NCBI GenBank assembly: GCA_019359355.1 | Contig: JAHHHM010000004.1 | Span: forward strand, 124,001 to 188,000 | Length of the DNA stretch: 64,000 nt | DNA from: Microcoleus vaginatus WJT46-NPBG5 | GTDB lineage: Bacteria > Cyanobacteriota > Cyanobacteriia > Cyanobacteriales > Oscillatoriaceae | Reading direction: 5' to 3' | Part shown: positions 18,801-25,749 of the stretch, piece by piece | Position numbering within the stretch: position 1 is the stretch's first letter | Layout of the letters: every line of letters begins with the position of its first letter | Notes under the pieces: model-generated | Database searches by the model: none | Seen by the model: only the letters and a program-made list of their open reading frames with translations | Told to the model about the DNA's origin: nothing | Made by a program: the position numbers and the translations under genes

Positions 18801-19081
18801 TTCAAAATGAGGATTCAGGCCTGCGTTACTTAGCGGCACAGGTGTTGGGCGAGTTAGGCAATGCTTCAGAACCCGTAGTGCAAGGGCTATTGGCGCTACT
18901 TCAAGATGACGATTCAGACGTGCGTTACTCAGCCGCAGAGGCGTTGGGCAACTTAGGCAATACTTCACAACCCGTGGTGCAAGGGCTATTGGTGCTACTT
19001 CAAGATGACGATTCAGACGTGCGTTACTCAGCCGCAGAGGCGTTAGCAAAATTGGGTCATCCTTTTGAGCCTGTTAGTTAA
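15857..19081 (+). CDS. membrane-anchored NACHT-like P-loop NTPase with HEAT repeats
   Basis: 1074-aa STAND-type signalling protein (inference). It starts at GTG 15857; an inner ATG at 15914 is also possible. Membrane segment 1 (about 26-53), a charged Lys/Glu/Pro linker, membrane segment 2 (about 125-150), then a P-loop domain. Walker A GEGGSGKTTI is at about 247-256 and a Walker B-like ILLIVDHYSEM at about 334-344. The C-terminus from about 690 is 12 HEAT units of 31 residues (VRLSAAEALIKLGNASE pattern) encoded by near-identical 93-bp DNA repeats. Such NTPase plus repeat proteins are often sensors in defence or cell-death pathways. No effector domain is obvious; the membrane anchor may serve as one. 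Confidence 0.82.
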   Translation: MLRLVHFIPRIFRFAYSKSMTKPSKQDLLALLKLALLGVSFPLVITSFSLVYAGTKPDHSLDYAQATPKSTPQPKQSTTPQLVKPATPKPSASAESKNKSQPADEKVEEKSEKSDEEKEPAPSLILTLSVLAVVMGLYLGVLRLRPLWLLWLPAELNIPKTPITPEVKLPVGILRFLKYRPRVLDAWVEKHLETFQKKFLENETVDERKDYVSLPVLLNGKEIDEITAETLSETFKKDKRVRVLIRGEGGSGKTTISCQVAKWAMEKQDKSKRLAEHLMLPVLIEEELDANAGEGIKPLMEAVVAEIQELIDSEQTIVDELLVEQLLRQRRILLIVDHYSEMSQQTQEKINPDLREFPANALIVTSRIDEKFKGIDINIETLRFDGGKLAYFIEQYLKQCNKWDLFEADQEEFLQECAQLARIVGEQKTITVLLAKLYAERMINAKQDSFASGRSLDNIPDLILAHLEKLNCQGERNTKNEYPTVKQDAKVIAWKCLEQSYKPSPVDREAVVKALGSNNAASCLEYFEKHLRLLKSIGYAEERKDRDKIRFALDPLAEYLAALYLVQDGCKDDGEKWRKFLAEVEKNSGNLEEVKGFLLAVRDCCLAKGSEVRVPSFVADELGKLAGLDLEALEQERQRQRIKRLRHNLFAPDATVKDRVHYLREIGESGSVAKFAAPAIVQFLTNDNSSVRLSAAEALIKLGNASEAVEHTLLALLQDDDWPVRLSAAKALIKLGNASEDVVQTLLALLQHDDLKVRMDTAEALGNLGNASEEVAQGLLPLLQDDDWPVRSLTAEALGNLGNASEDVVQGLLPLLQDDNSHVRFLTAQALGKLGNTSEDVVQGLLPLLQDDSSSVVRLSAAQALIKLGNASEDVEQTLLALLQDDDWRVRRAAAETLSNLSKASEPVVQGLLALLQDDDSDVREAAAEALVKLGNASEPVMQRLLALLQDDDSDVRYLAAQVLGELGNASEPVVQGLLALLQNEDSGLRYLAAQVLGELGNASEPVVQGLLALLQDDDSDVRYSAAEALGNLGNTSQPVVQGLLVLLQDDDSDVRYSAAEALAKLGHPFEPVS
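17930..19060 (+). repeat. twelve 93-bp tandem repeats encoding HEAT units
   Basis: Tandem units of 93 bases (one is 96, with an added codon in VVRLSAAQ) lie inside the NTPase gene. Neighbouring units share long identical stretches such as TTGGGCAACTTAGGCAATGC. Units 8-12 are the most alike, suggesting recent expansion. Antisense open frames across this stretch come from the repeat and are not genes. Confidence 0.92.
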
Positions 19082-19224
19082 CCACTTTACAATTGAGTTG
19101 CCTGTGTAGAACCTACTTCCTCTAGACGTGCAATCACACAAATCTTTAGCGGCATTAATTTATTAAGAGACGACATCAATGTATCACCAACAACATTTAA
19201 TGTGTCACTATAAAACTTTTTGAA

Positions 19225-19296
<72 letters not shown>

Positions 19297-19411
19297 GTGA
19301 AAAATTAATATAACACAGACAGCATGAATCAATCAACTCCTTGAATAAATTTTGTGCTGTAAATTTTCCTACGGGTTAAGGGAAACTCCCCGATTGCCGG
19401 CTTTATTCCAC

Positions 19412-20143
19412 TTAATCTGCCTGGGGACACTCATCCCACAAACTTGTTGTTTGGCGCAAGCTTTTGTGGTTGCCATTGCCCAAGATTAAATGATCCAGCA
19501 GGGGAATGCTGAGAAGTTGCGCCCCGGCAAGCAGTTGGCGGGTGAGAGAGATGTCTTCGGGACTCGGATCGACGCTGCCGGTGGGGTGGTTATGGGCAAT
19601 AATTGCACGGGTGGCACCTTGGCGGATCACTTCCCGGAAAATGTCGCGGGGATGGGCGAGGGTTTCGGTTGCTGTGCCAATCGTAATCACTTTCGTACCC
19701 AGCAAGCGATTTTTCACATCCAGCAGCAATACCGCGAATTTCTCTTGATTTTGCCACATGAGTTCGTGACTGAGGGCGGCGGCAGCGGCGGCGGGACTGT
19801 CAATTTCGGTGCGATCTGAGGGACGAGATTGAAAGGCGCGTTTGCCGAGTTCGACGGCAGCTAAAATGGTGGTTGCTTTCGCCGGCCCAATTCCATGAAT
19901 TTGCGTTAATTCTTGGACGCTGATATCTCTTAAGACTTCCAGAGGATCGCGCTGGTGTTCGCTTAATTTTTGCAGGATATATTGCCCCAGTCCGACGGCG
20001 GAAAGTTTTCCTGCCCCTTGGCCGGTTCCTAATAAAATAGCAATGAGTTCGGCTGTGGCTAGATTTTTAGGGCCATGAGACATTAATCGCTCACGAGGCC
20101 GTTCGCTTAGGGGGATATCTGCAATTCTTAAGCTGTAGGTCAT
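19412..20143 (-). CDS. radC: RadC family JAB/MPN protein
   Basis: 243 aa, full length. The N-terminal helix-hairpin-helix region ([17 protein letters not shown], about 78-94) is followed by an MPN/JAMM domain. The metal motif [15 protein letters not shown] (His 184 and 186, Asp 197) is intact. RadC was named for DNA repair, but that role is disputed. The family is often found near mobile or defence DNA. Here it lies between tRNA-Val and the Dnd island and may mark the left edge of the island. Confidence 0.95.
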   Translation of the reverse strand: MTYSLRIADIPLSERPRERLMSHGPKNLATAELIAILLGTGQGAGKLSAVGLGQYILQKLSEHQRDPLEVLRDISVQELTQIHGIGPAKATTILAAVELGKRAFQSRPSDRTEIDSPAAAAAALSHELMWQNQEKFAVLLLDVKNRLLGTKVITIGTATETLAHPRDIFREVIRQGATRAIIAHNHPTGSVDPSPEDISLTRQLLAGAQLLSIPLLDHLILGNGNHKSLRQTTSLWDECPQAD

Positions 20144-20326
20144 TGATGCACCGGCATCCTCTGAGGATCATCTTTTATTAAATCGCTAAAACTGTCTGTC
20201 CCCAACCGAGAAAATGCTGAGTTGGGAGGTTTAACGGTACAGACGGCGCGAAGATTAGAAAGTTTGTGTTCTTATCTGTGTCTCTATTGAGAGGCAACTC
20301 CCCCTAAAATTAATTCAACAGTTTAA

Positions 20327-21907
20327 ATGGTAGGGGCATCGCTTGTGAAGTTACCTTCTAAGAATATTTATAAAGTTGAGAAGCAAGCTAAGACTGAAGC
20401 CGTCTCTGAAGCTGCCAGTCAACATCAAAGTTTATATGAAATTGGGAGGCCGGCGCAGGATGATAACAATGCGATTAACAAGCTTTTAGCACTAGCGGAA
20501 GCAAAGGGAACTTATTATGTTAATCCTGCCGATGGTGATTTGCCGGCAGGATGTCCGAGAATGCCGGCTTTGATTGAATTGCGACAATATCAAAAGCAAG
20601 CAGTTGCGAATTGGTTTGCCAATCAAGGACGCGGGACGTTAAAGATGGCAACCGGCAGTGGTAAGACGATTACAGCCCTGGCAATTGTCACAGAATTGTA
20701 TCGAAAAATCGGTTTACAAGTATTGTTGGTTGTCTGCCCTTATCGGCATCTGGTGACACAGTGGGCATCTGAATGTGAAAAGTTTGGGTTACAGCCGATT
20801 TTAGCGTTTGAAAGTGTGCGGAATTGGCAGAGTCAACTTTCAACTCAACTTTATAATATTCGTGCCGGCAGTCAATCGTTTCTTACGGTGATTACAACCA
20901 ATGCTACGTTGATGGGAAATGGCTTACAATCCCAGTTAAAATATTTGCCGGCTAAAACACTCATTGTCGGAGATGAAGCGCATAATTTGGGTGCGCCAAA
21001 ATTAGAAGAAAGCTTGCCGCGCAACATTGGTTTACGGTTAGCGCTATCTGCCACACCCGAACGATATTTTGATGAATTGGGGACGGAAGCTGTGTTTGAT
21101 TATTTCGGGCCGGTTTTGCAGCCTGAATTAACCTTAGCAGATGCAATCCGTCAGGGTGCATTAGTTCGCTATCTTTATCATCCTATTCTTGTTGATTTAA
21201 CCGAATCAGAAAGTCGGACGTATTCCCGGTTAACCACAAGAATTGGTTGGGCGCTGAGTGAAGAGTCAAATATTGAGGCAAATGAAACAGTCACGGCATT
21301 GCTAATGCAGCGATCACGGTTAATTGGTGCAGCGGCAAATAAGTTAACAGCCTTGCGGCAGTTAATGGCAAAACGCCGAGATACAAGCCATACTTTATTT
21401 TATTGTGGGGATGGGTCTGTTGATGGTGCGCTGAGTCAGAGAAGTAGCCGGCAATTGGCAGAAGTGGCTCGAATTTTAGGGGGAGAATTGGGCTATCGCA
21501 TCAATACTTATACGGCAGAAACCCCTTTAGCAGAACGAGAGAATTTACGCCGGCAATTTGAATCGGGAGAATTGCAAGGATTGGTGGCAATTCGCTGTTT
21601 AGATGAGGGTGTGGATATCCCCGCAATTCAAACGGCTGTTATTTTGGCAAGTAGCAATAATCCCCGCCAATTTATTCAGCGTCGTGGGCGGGTTTTGCGT
21701 CCCCATCCAGGGAAAGAACGGGCAACTTTATTTGACATGATTGTGATGCCTCCAGATTTGGGACGGGACACGTTGGAGGTAGAACGCAATTTGTTAAGAA
21801 AAGAGTTAAGCCGGTTTTTAGAGTTTGCAGATTTAGCAGATAATGCGGGGGAAGCAAGAGTGAAATTACTGAGTCTTCAAAATCGATATGGGTTGTTAGA
21901 TATTTGA
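20327..21907 (+). CDS. Dnd-associated SF2 (DEAH) helicase, putative restriction component
   Basis: 526-aa superfamily 2 helicase: Q-like RQYQKQAV, motif I MATGSGKTITA (about 107-116), motif II DEAHN (about 216), motif III SATPE, and a C-terminal RecA domain with IRCLDEGVDIP and the arginine-finger motif FIQRRGRVLRP. Sequence and position match the dnd-linked helicase family labelled 'DNA phosphorothioation system restriction enzyme' (TIGR04095), named from co-occurrence. It is the first gene of the island and lies 247 bases upstream of the small-ORF/SMC pair. No nuclease domain is visible, so any cutting must come from a partner. Confidence 0.85.
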   Translation: MVGASLVKLPSKNIYKVEKQAKTEAVSEAASQHQSLYEIGRPAQDDNNAINKLLALAEAKGTYYVNPADGDLPAGCPRMPALIELRQYQKQAVANWFANQGRGTLKMATGSGKTITALAIVTELYRKIGLQVLLVVCPYRHLVTQWASECEKFGLQPILAFESVRNWQSQLSTQLYNIRAGSQSFLTVITTNATLMGNGLQSQLKYLPAKTLIVGDEAHNLGAPKLEESLPRNIGLRLALSATPERYFDELGTEAVFDYFGPVLQPELTLADAIRQGALVRYLYHPILVDLTESESRTYSRLTTRIGWALSEESNIEANETVTALLMQRSRLIGAAANKLTALRQLMAKRRDTSHTLFYCGDGSVDGALSQRSSRQLAEVARILGGELGYRINTYTAETPLAERENLRRQFESGELQGLVAIRCLDEGVDIPAIQTAVILASSNNPRQFIQRRGRVLRPHPGKERATLFDMIVMPPDLGRDTLEVERNLLRKELSRFLEFADLADNAGEARVKLLSLQNRYGLLDI

Positions 21908-22004
21908 GGGGACAAGTTCGCACTTAAAGTTTAAGCAAGCACTGCGAATTTGAACCGTAAAAATTTGTAAATGATTGTATGATAATTAAAAAAATTAATG
22001 GTAC

Positions 22005-22054
22005 TATAATCATAATAGGGTAGTTGCAAAAATTTGAGGAACGCGCAAATTTTT
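22005..22054 (+). promoter_or_regulatory. candidate promoter and AT-rich hairpin
   Basis: A TATAAT at 22005-22010 is followed by a 9-bp inverted repeat AAAAATTTG / CAAATTTTT (22028-22036 and 22046-22054). No good -35 box is seen. It is the most likely start of the 22154-24396 transcript, or a terminator of the helicase gene. Confidence 0.3.
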
Positions 22055-22153
22055 ATTATGAAGTAAAACTGTTATTTTATCTAGTTTAATTGTATCACAC
22101 AACTTTTCCTAAAAATCGCTCTAGCTAAAATCATTTTTTATCAACTTGGAACT

Positions 22154-22327
22154 ATGAATCAAGATTCAAGTATGCAAGATATTCAGGAGCCAATTCTAAA
22201 CGCACCACCGGAAATTCGCCAAATTATTGAGCGGGTATTGGCAGCAGAAAAAGACAAACTTTATATGAAAAATCCTCGCAATATTAACGACGATATTTTA
22301 AGGATTATTAAGGAATCAATTCGATGA
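22154..22327 (+). CDS. 57-aa protein overlapping the SMC ATPase gene
   Basis: ATG 22154 to TGA 22325-22327. The stop overlaps the next start as ATGA, which implies translational coupling. The protein is hydrophilic and helical (EIRQIIERVLAAEKDKLY; NINDDILRIIKESI), without signal or membrane segments. No family recognised. Its position directly ahead of the second DndD-like ATPase suggests a small subunit or regulator of that ATPase, comparable to antitoxin-like or adaptor peptides. Identity is inferred only from the tight overlap and coding-like composition. Confidence 0.65.
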   Translation: MNQDSSMQDIQEPILNAPPEIRQIIERVLAAEKDKLYMKNPRNINDDILRIIKESIR

Positions 22328-24396
22328 AGCTGATTTCAATCACGCTGTGTAATTTTCGTCAGTTTTATGGCAAAACACCAGAAATTGCCCTAGGGTGCGA
22401 GGATGAGCGAAATACCACCATCATTCACGGCAATAATGGTGCCGGTAAAACGACACTGATGAATGCCTTTACCTGGGCGCTTTATGAAAAATTTAGTGCA
22501 GCGTTTGCGGCGGAAACTCAACTGGTAAATAAACGCGCCATTACAGAAGCTGAAGTGGGAAAAGCTGTTGTGTGTTCTGTAGAAGTTATTTTTGAACATG
22601 ATAGCAAACGCTACCAAGCCAAGCGTGTTTGTCGCGCCTACCGCAATGAAACCGGCAACGTTGAGCAGGGTGAGAGTAAGTTACAAATGCTTATTGCTGG
22701 AAATGAAGGCCGGTGGATGCCGCCGCTACAACCGGCAGAGGATATTATTAACCGAATTTTACCCGTAAGTTTGCACCAGTATTTCTTTTTTGATGGAGAA
22801 CGAATTGAGCAAATTGTCCGGCATGATAAAAAAGAAGAAATTGCGGAAGCTACGAAAGAATTGCTAGGGATTGAGGTATTAAATCGGGCGATTCGGCATT
22901 TGGGAGAAGCGAGAAAATCCTTAGAAACTGATTTAAGGGGAATTGGCGATCCTCAAACAAAGAGTTTGTTAGGCACCAAGCAAAGGTTAGAAAAAGAAGT
23001 TGAGCGTTTGCAAAACCGGCAAGCGGAAATCGAGGGAGAGGTTCAAAACCAAGGGGAGTTAAAAACAACCCTAAGCAGCCGATTGCTAGAATTAGGTGGT
23101 GCTGAGGATTTACAGCGTTTACGGACTGAAATAGAAACTCAAAAAGAGTCGCTACAACAACAACTTAAGCAAGCGACTGAAGGACTAAAAAAAGCCATTT
23201 CAACACGAGGCTTTACGGTTTTGTTGCCAGATATAACGGCTGAATATCATGCCATCGTTGAAGGGTTACGGGAACGAGGCGAGTTACCCACCGGCATCAA
23301 GCGTCCATTTGTAGAAGAGTTACTACACCGGGAACAATGTATCTGCGGGGCAGAGTTGAAAGACGGCACCCACGCACATCATTTGGTGCAAGCTTGGATG
23401 GATAAAGCAGGTGTTGCAGATGTGGAAGAAACGGCAATTCGCTTGAGTGAACAAGTGAGCGAAATTGACAAACAAGCACCCGATTTTTGGGAAGAAGTGG
23501 ATCGACAGCAAGCAAATATTGAGCGATATCGCACGGAGCTTTCTCGCATTGAAACCCAGTTAGATGATACGAAGAAAAAATTGCGAGATTTTCCTGATGA
23601 AGATGTGAGTCAGTTGCAAAAGCGTTTGGATGAAATTGATAAAAAAATCAGCGAACTCAATAAAGAGACAGGTTCTAATGAGCAACAGCTTAATAGCCTA
23701 AAATTGGAAATTAAAGAATTAGGCAAGCAAATTGAAAAGCAGCAAATGAATGAAAGCCGGCAACTACTGGCACAGCGACGCATTGCAGCAGCTCAAGATG
23801 CGATGGATCGTTTAACTGAGGTGAAAACTCGCCTCGAACAACAGTTTCGGTTGCAGCTAGAAAAACGGGTGCGAGAAATTTTTTCCTCGATTTCGTTTAC
23901 TCCTTATATTCCCAAGCTAACAGAGAAATATGCGCTGAAGCTGGTAGAAAATACAGCAGGAGAAGAGGCAGATGTTGCTGCTTCCACCGGAGAAAATCAA
24001 ATTCTCAGTTTATCGTTTATTGGGGGAATTATTGATCGGGTACGAGAGTGGAGTAAAAAAAATACCCTGATGGGTCCCGATAGTAGCACATTTCCCATCG
24101 TCATGGATTCTCCGTTTGGCAGTTTGGATGAAATTTCGCGCCGGCGTGTGGCAAGTTCAATTCCAAAATTAGCCAATCAGTTAATTGTTTTAGTCACAAA
24201 AACTCAGTGGCGGGGTGAAGTCGCCGAGGAAATGGCAAATTGCATTGGGAACGAATATGTTCTTTCTTATAATTCTCCTAAACCCGATTGTGAGGAGGAT
24301 GCAATTGAGTTGAATGGGGTGCGTTATCCGCTAGTGCGGCAAAGTCCGAATGAGTTTGAATATACAGAAATTATTGAAGTAGAACGCAAATTTTAA
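22324..24396 (+). CDS. SMC/Rad50-like ATPase, second DndD-type protein of the island
   Basis: 690 aa. Walker A GNNGAGKTTL is at about 37-46, a coiled coil spans about 215-320 and 370-510, an apical CxC (EQCICGAEL, Cys 338 and 340) resembles half of a zinc hook, an LSLSFIGG signature lies at about 560, and Walker B / D-loop VMDSPFGSLDE at about 593-603. It is the size of DndD and probably falls in or near the DndD family. The dndD next to dndC and dndE is the separate gene at 31588, which lacks the CxC. This copy is coupled to a 57-aa ORF and follows the helicase, so it may belong to a restriction arm. Confidence 0.85.
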   Translation: MKLISITLCNFRQFYGKTPEIALGCEDERNTTIIHGNNGAGKTTLMNAFTWALYEKFSAAFAAETQLVNKRAITEAEVGKAVVCSVEVIFEHDSKRYQAKRVCRAYRNETGNVEQGESKLQMLIAGNEGRWMPPLQPAEDIINRILPVSLHQYFFFDGERIEQIVRHDKKEEIAEATKELLGIEVLNRAIRHLGEARKSLETDLRGIGDPQTKSLLGTKQRLEKEVERLQNRQAEIEGEVQNQGELKTTLSSRLLELGGAEDLQRLRTEIETQKESLQQQLKQATEGLKKAISTRGFTVLLPDITAEYHAIVEGLRERGELPTGIKRPFVEELLHREQCICGAELKDGTHAHHLVQAWMDKAGVADVEETAIRLSEQVSEIDKQAPDFWEEVDRQQANIERYRTELSRIETQLDDTKKKLRDFPDEDVSQLQKRLDEIDKKISELNKETGSNEQQLNSLKLEIKELGKQIEKQQMNESRQLLAQRRIAAAQDAMDRLTEVKTRLEQQFRLQLEKRVREIFSSISFTPYIPKLTEKYALKLVENTAGEEADVAASTGENQILSLSFIGGIIDRVREWSKKNTLMGPDSSTFPIVMDSPFGSLDEISRRRVASSIPKLANQLIVLVTKTQWRGEVAEEMANCIGNEYVLSYNSPKPDCEEDAIELNGVRYPLVRQSPNEFEYTEIIEVERKF

Positions 24397-24497
24397 ACCC
24401 TTTTATCAGACGAGTTTTTTGTTGCTGGGATAAGGTTGCCGGCAAGATGCCGACGCTACAATATAATTAAAAACAAATGATGGAGGAGGAAATCTCA

Positions 24498-25139
24498 ATG
24501 GTTGCTCCAACGCTGCGCGATTTTGTAACAGATGCCTGGGTAAAGGCAAGCTGGGAAGAATTTTTAGCCATTGCTGACGATCCAAAATATGAAACTAGCC
24601 GGTTTTATTATCATCGCGGATACATGAGGATTGAAATGTCACCAGTAGGCTTTCGGCATGGACGCAAAAATTCAATTATTTCTAAGGTAGTGAGTCTTTT
24701 TGCTACCCTTAAGAACATCCGAATTGTTGAGGTAACGAATAGCAGCTTTAGAAAAGCAGGAGTAGATGAATTTCAACCCGATTTAGCTTTCTATATTGGT
24801 TTAGATTTGAAAATGCCGGCAGAGACAGATTCACCTGTTGATTTGAATGAATATGATTCACCTACCTTAGTCGTAGAAATTGCTTCAACCTCTCTCAATG
24901 ACGATTTGGGAGAAAAACGGTTACTTTATGAACGGTTAAATGTGCGAGAGTATTGGGTTGTTGATGTAAAAGCAGGCGATGTAATTGCTTTGGAAATTGC
25001 CGATGCACGTAGCGGTCAAATTCAGGAGTCGCGGGTTCTCCCAGGATTAGAAATTGCAGTTGTTGAGGAAGCGTTAGAACGAAGTCAAACTCAGGATGAT
25101 GGAGAAATAAATCGTTGGTTGATTCAAAAATTCAGTTAA
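24498..25139 (+). CDS. Uma2 family (DUF820) endonuclease-like protein
   Basis: 213 aa from ATG 24498 (MVAPTLRDF). An earlier in-frame ATG at 24477 is part of the GGAGGAGGAAA ribosome site and is less likely. The Uma2/DUF820 PD-(D/E)XK-like fold is suggested by RIEMSPVGFRHGRK, DEFQPDLAFYIG (Asp), SPTLVVEIASTSLNDD (Glu) and EYWVVDVKAGDV (Asp-x-Lys region). These proteins are extremely numerous in cyanobacteria and their role is unknown. Its place inside the Dnd island may be coincidental. Confidence 0.85.
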   Translation: MVAPTLRDFVTDAWVKASWEEFLAIADDPKYETSRFYYHRGYMRIEMSPVGFRHGRKNSIISKVVSLFATLKNIRIVEVTNSSFRKAGVDEFQPDLAFYIGLDLKMPAETDSPVDLNEYDSPTLVVEIASTSLNDDLGEKRLLYERLNVREYWVVDVKAGDVIALEIADARSGQIQESRVLPGLEIAVVEEALERSQTQDDGEINRWLIQKFS

Positions 25140-25161
25140 ATATGAGGTTAAAAATAATCAA

Positions 25162-25632
25162 ATGGGTGCGAATCGAATTAGAATTGCCAAAGATAAGGCG
25201 GATTTAGTCAAAGCATTGGTAGATGCTAAAGAAACAACCGGCCCTTTTCAAACCTATGCCGATGTTGTCGTATTTGCAGCAGCATTGGGGGCGAAACGGA
25301 AAAAACGAGTGCCGTTAGAGGAAATTTCTACAAAAGAGCCGGCACCCATTGCCCTAGAAATATTTGATTCCAGAGGTTATGATCGCACCATCAAGTTACT
25401 GGCAGTAACTGAGACGAAAGACCCAAAGATTCTCTCCGTGTTTGATGAAAAAGCGGAAGAGGAACGCACTCATATTTTTGAAGAATATGCAAATGGTGGT
25501 CTAGAAATTTTGCGAGAAGAGCTTCGAGGGGCAGTAGACTATTCAGAGAGAATTTTATTGATGTTAATCTCTGACCGGCAGAAGCAAGATCAGCCAACAG
25601 AAGAATTTGATCTCAGCCGGTTTCTCAGTTAA
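25162..25632 (+). CDS. DNA phosphorothioation-associated protein 4
   Basis: 156 aa. The N-terminal part (RIAKDKADLVKALVD; GPFQTYADVVVFAAALGAKR; RVPLEEIS) matches what I know of the dnd_assoc_4 family (TIGR04062). This family co-occurs with dnd genes and has no known activity. It is a small soluble protein with a helical N-terminus like DNA-end or DNA-binding modules. Gap to the Uma2 gene is 22 bases, so it may be co-transcribed. The later part (LRGAVDYSERILLMLISD) is helical. Confidence 0.8.
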   Translation: MGANRIRIAKDKADLVKALVDAKETTGPFQTYADVVVFAAALGAKRKKRVPLEEISTKEPAPIALEIFDSRGYDRTIKLLAVTETKDPKILSVFDEKAEEERTHIFEEYANGGLEILREELRGAVDYSERILLMLISDRQKQDQPTEEFDLSRFLS

Positions 25633-25673
25633 AAAATTAGCTAGCTAACTGGCAAATATTAAGAATATTAAAT

Positions 25674-25718
25674 CACAGATAAACACAGATAACTTGATTT
25701 TATCTGTGTTTATCTGTG
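25674..25718. terminator. perfect 19-bp inverted repeat between convergent genes
   Basis: CACAGATAAACACAGATAA (25674-25692) pairs exactly with 25700-25718 around a 7-base loop. Each arm contains a direct repeat of ACAGATAA. It separates dnd_assoc_4 (+) from the DGQHR gene (-) and is probably a two-way terminator. This ATCTGTG-type repeat is widespread in cyanobacterial intergenic DNA. Confidence 0.7.
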
Positions 25719-25749
25719 TGATCTGTGGTTAAAAATAAAAACTATGCTA

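Noticed and set aside
18054-19049. Antisense open frames with repeats such as LNRHLEVAPIALA
   Set aside because: They are shadows of the 93-bp HEAT repeats of the plus-strand NTPase gene.
17930-19060. Regular DNA repeats that could suggest a CRISPR array
   Set aside because: The repeats are 93 bp, contiguous without unique spacers and in frame with a protein. No cas genes are present. I see no CRISPR in the window.
20156-20168. Small palindrome ATCCTCTGAGGAT in the radC leader
   Set aside because: Only six base pairs per arm and not placed like a known operator; chance is likely.
24477-24497. Earlier ATG of the Uma2 gene
   Set aside because: These bases contain the GGAGGAGGA ribosome site for the ATG at 24498.
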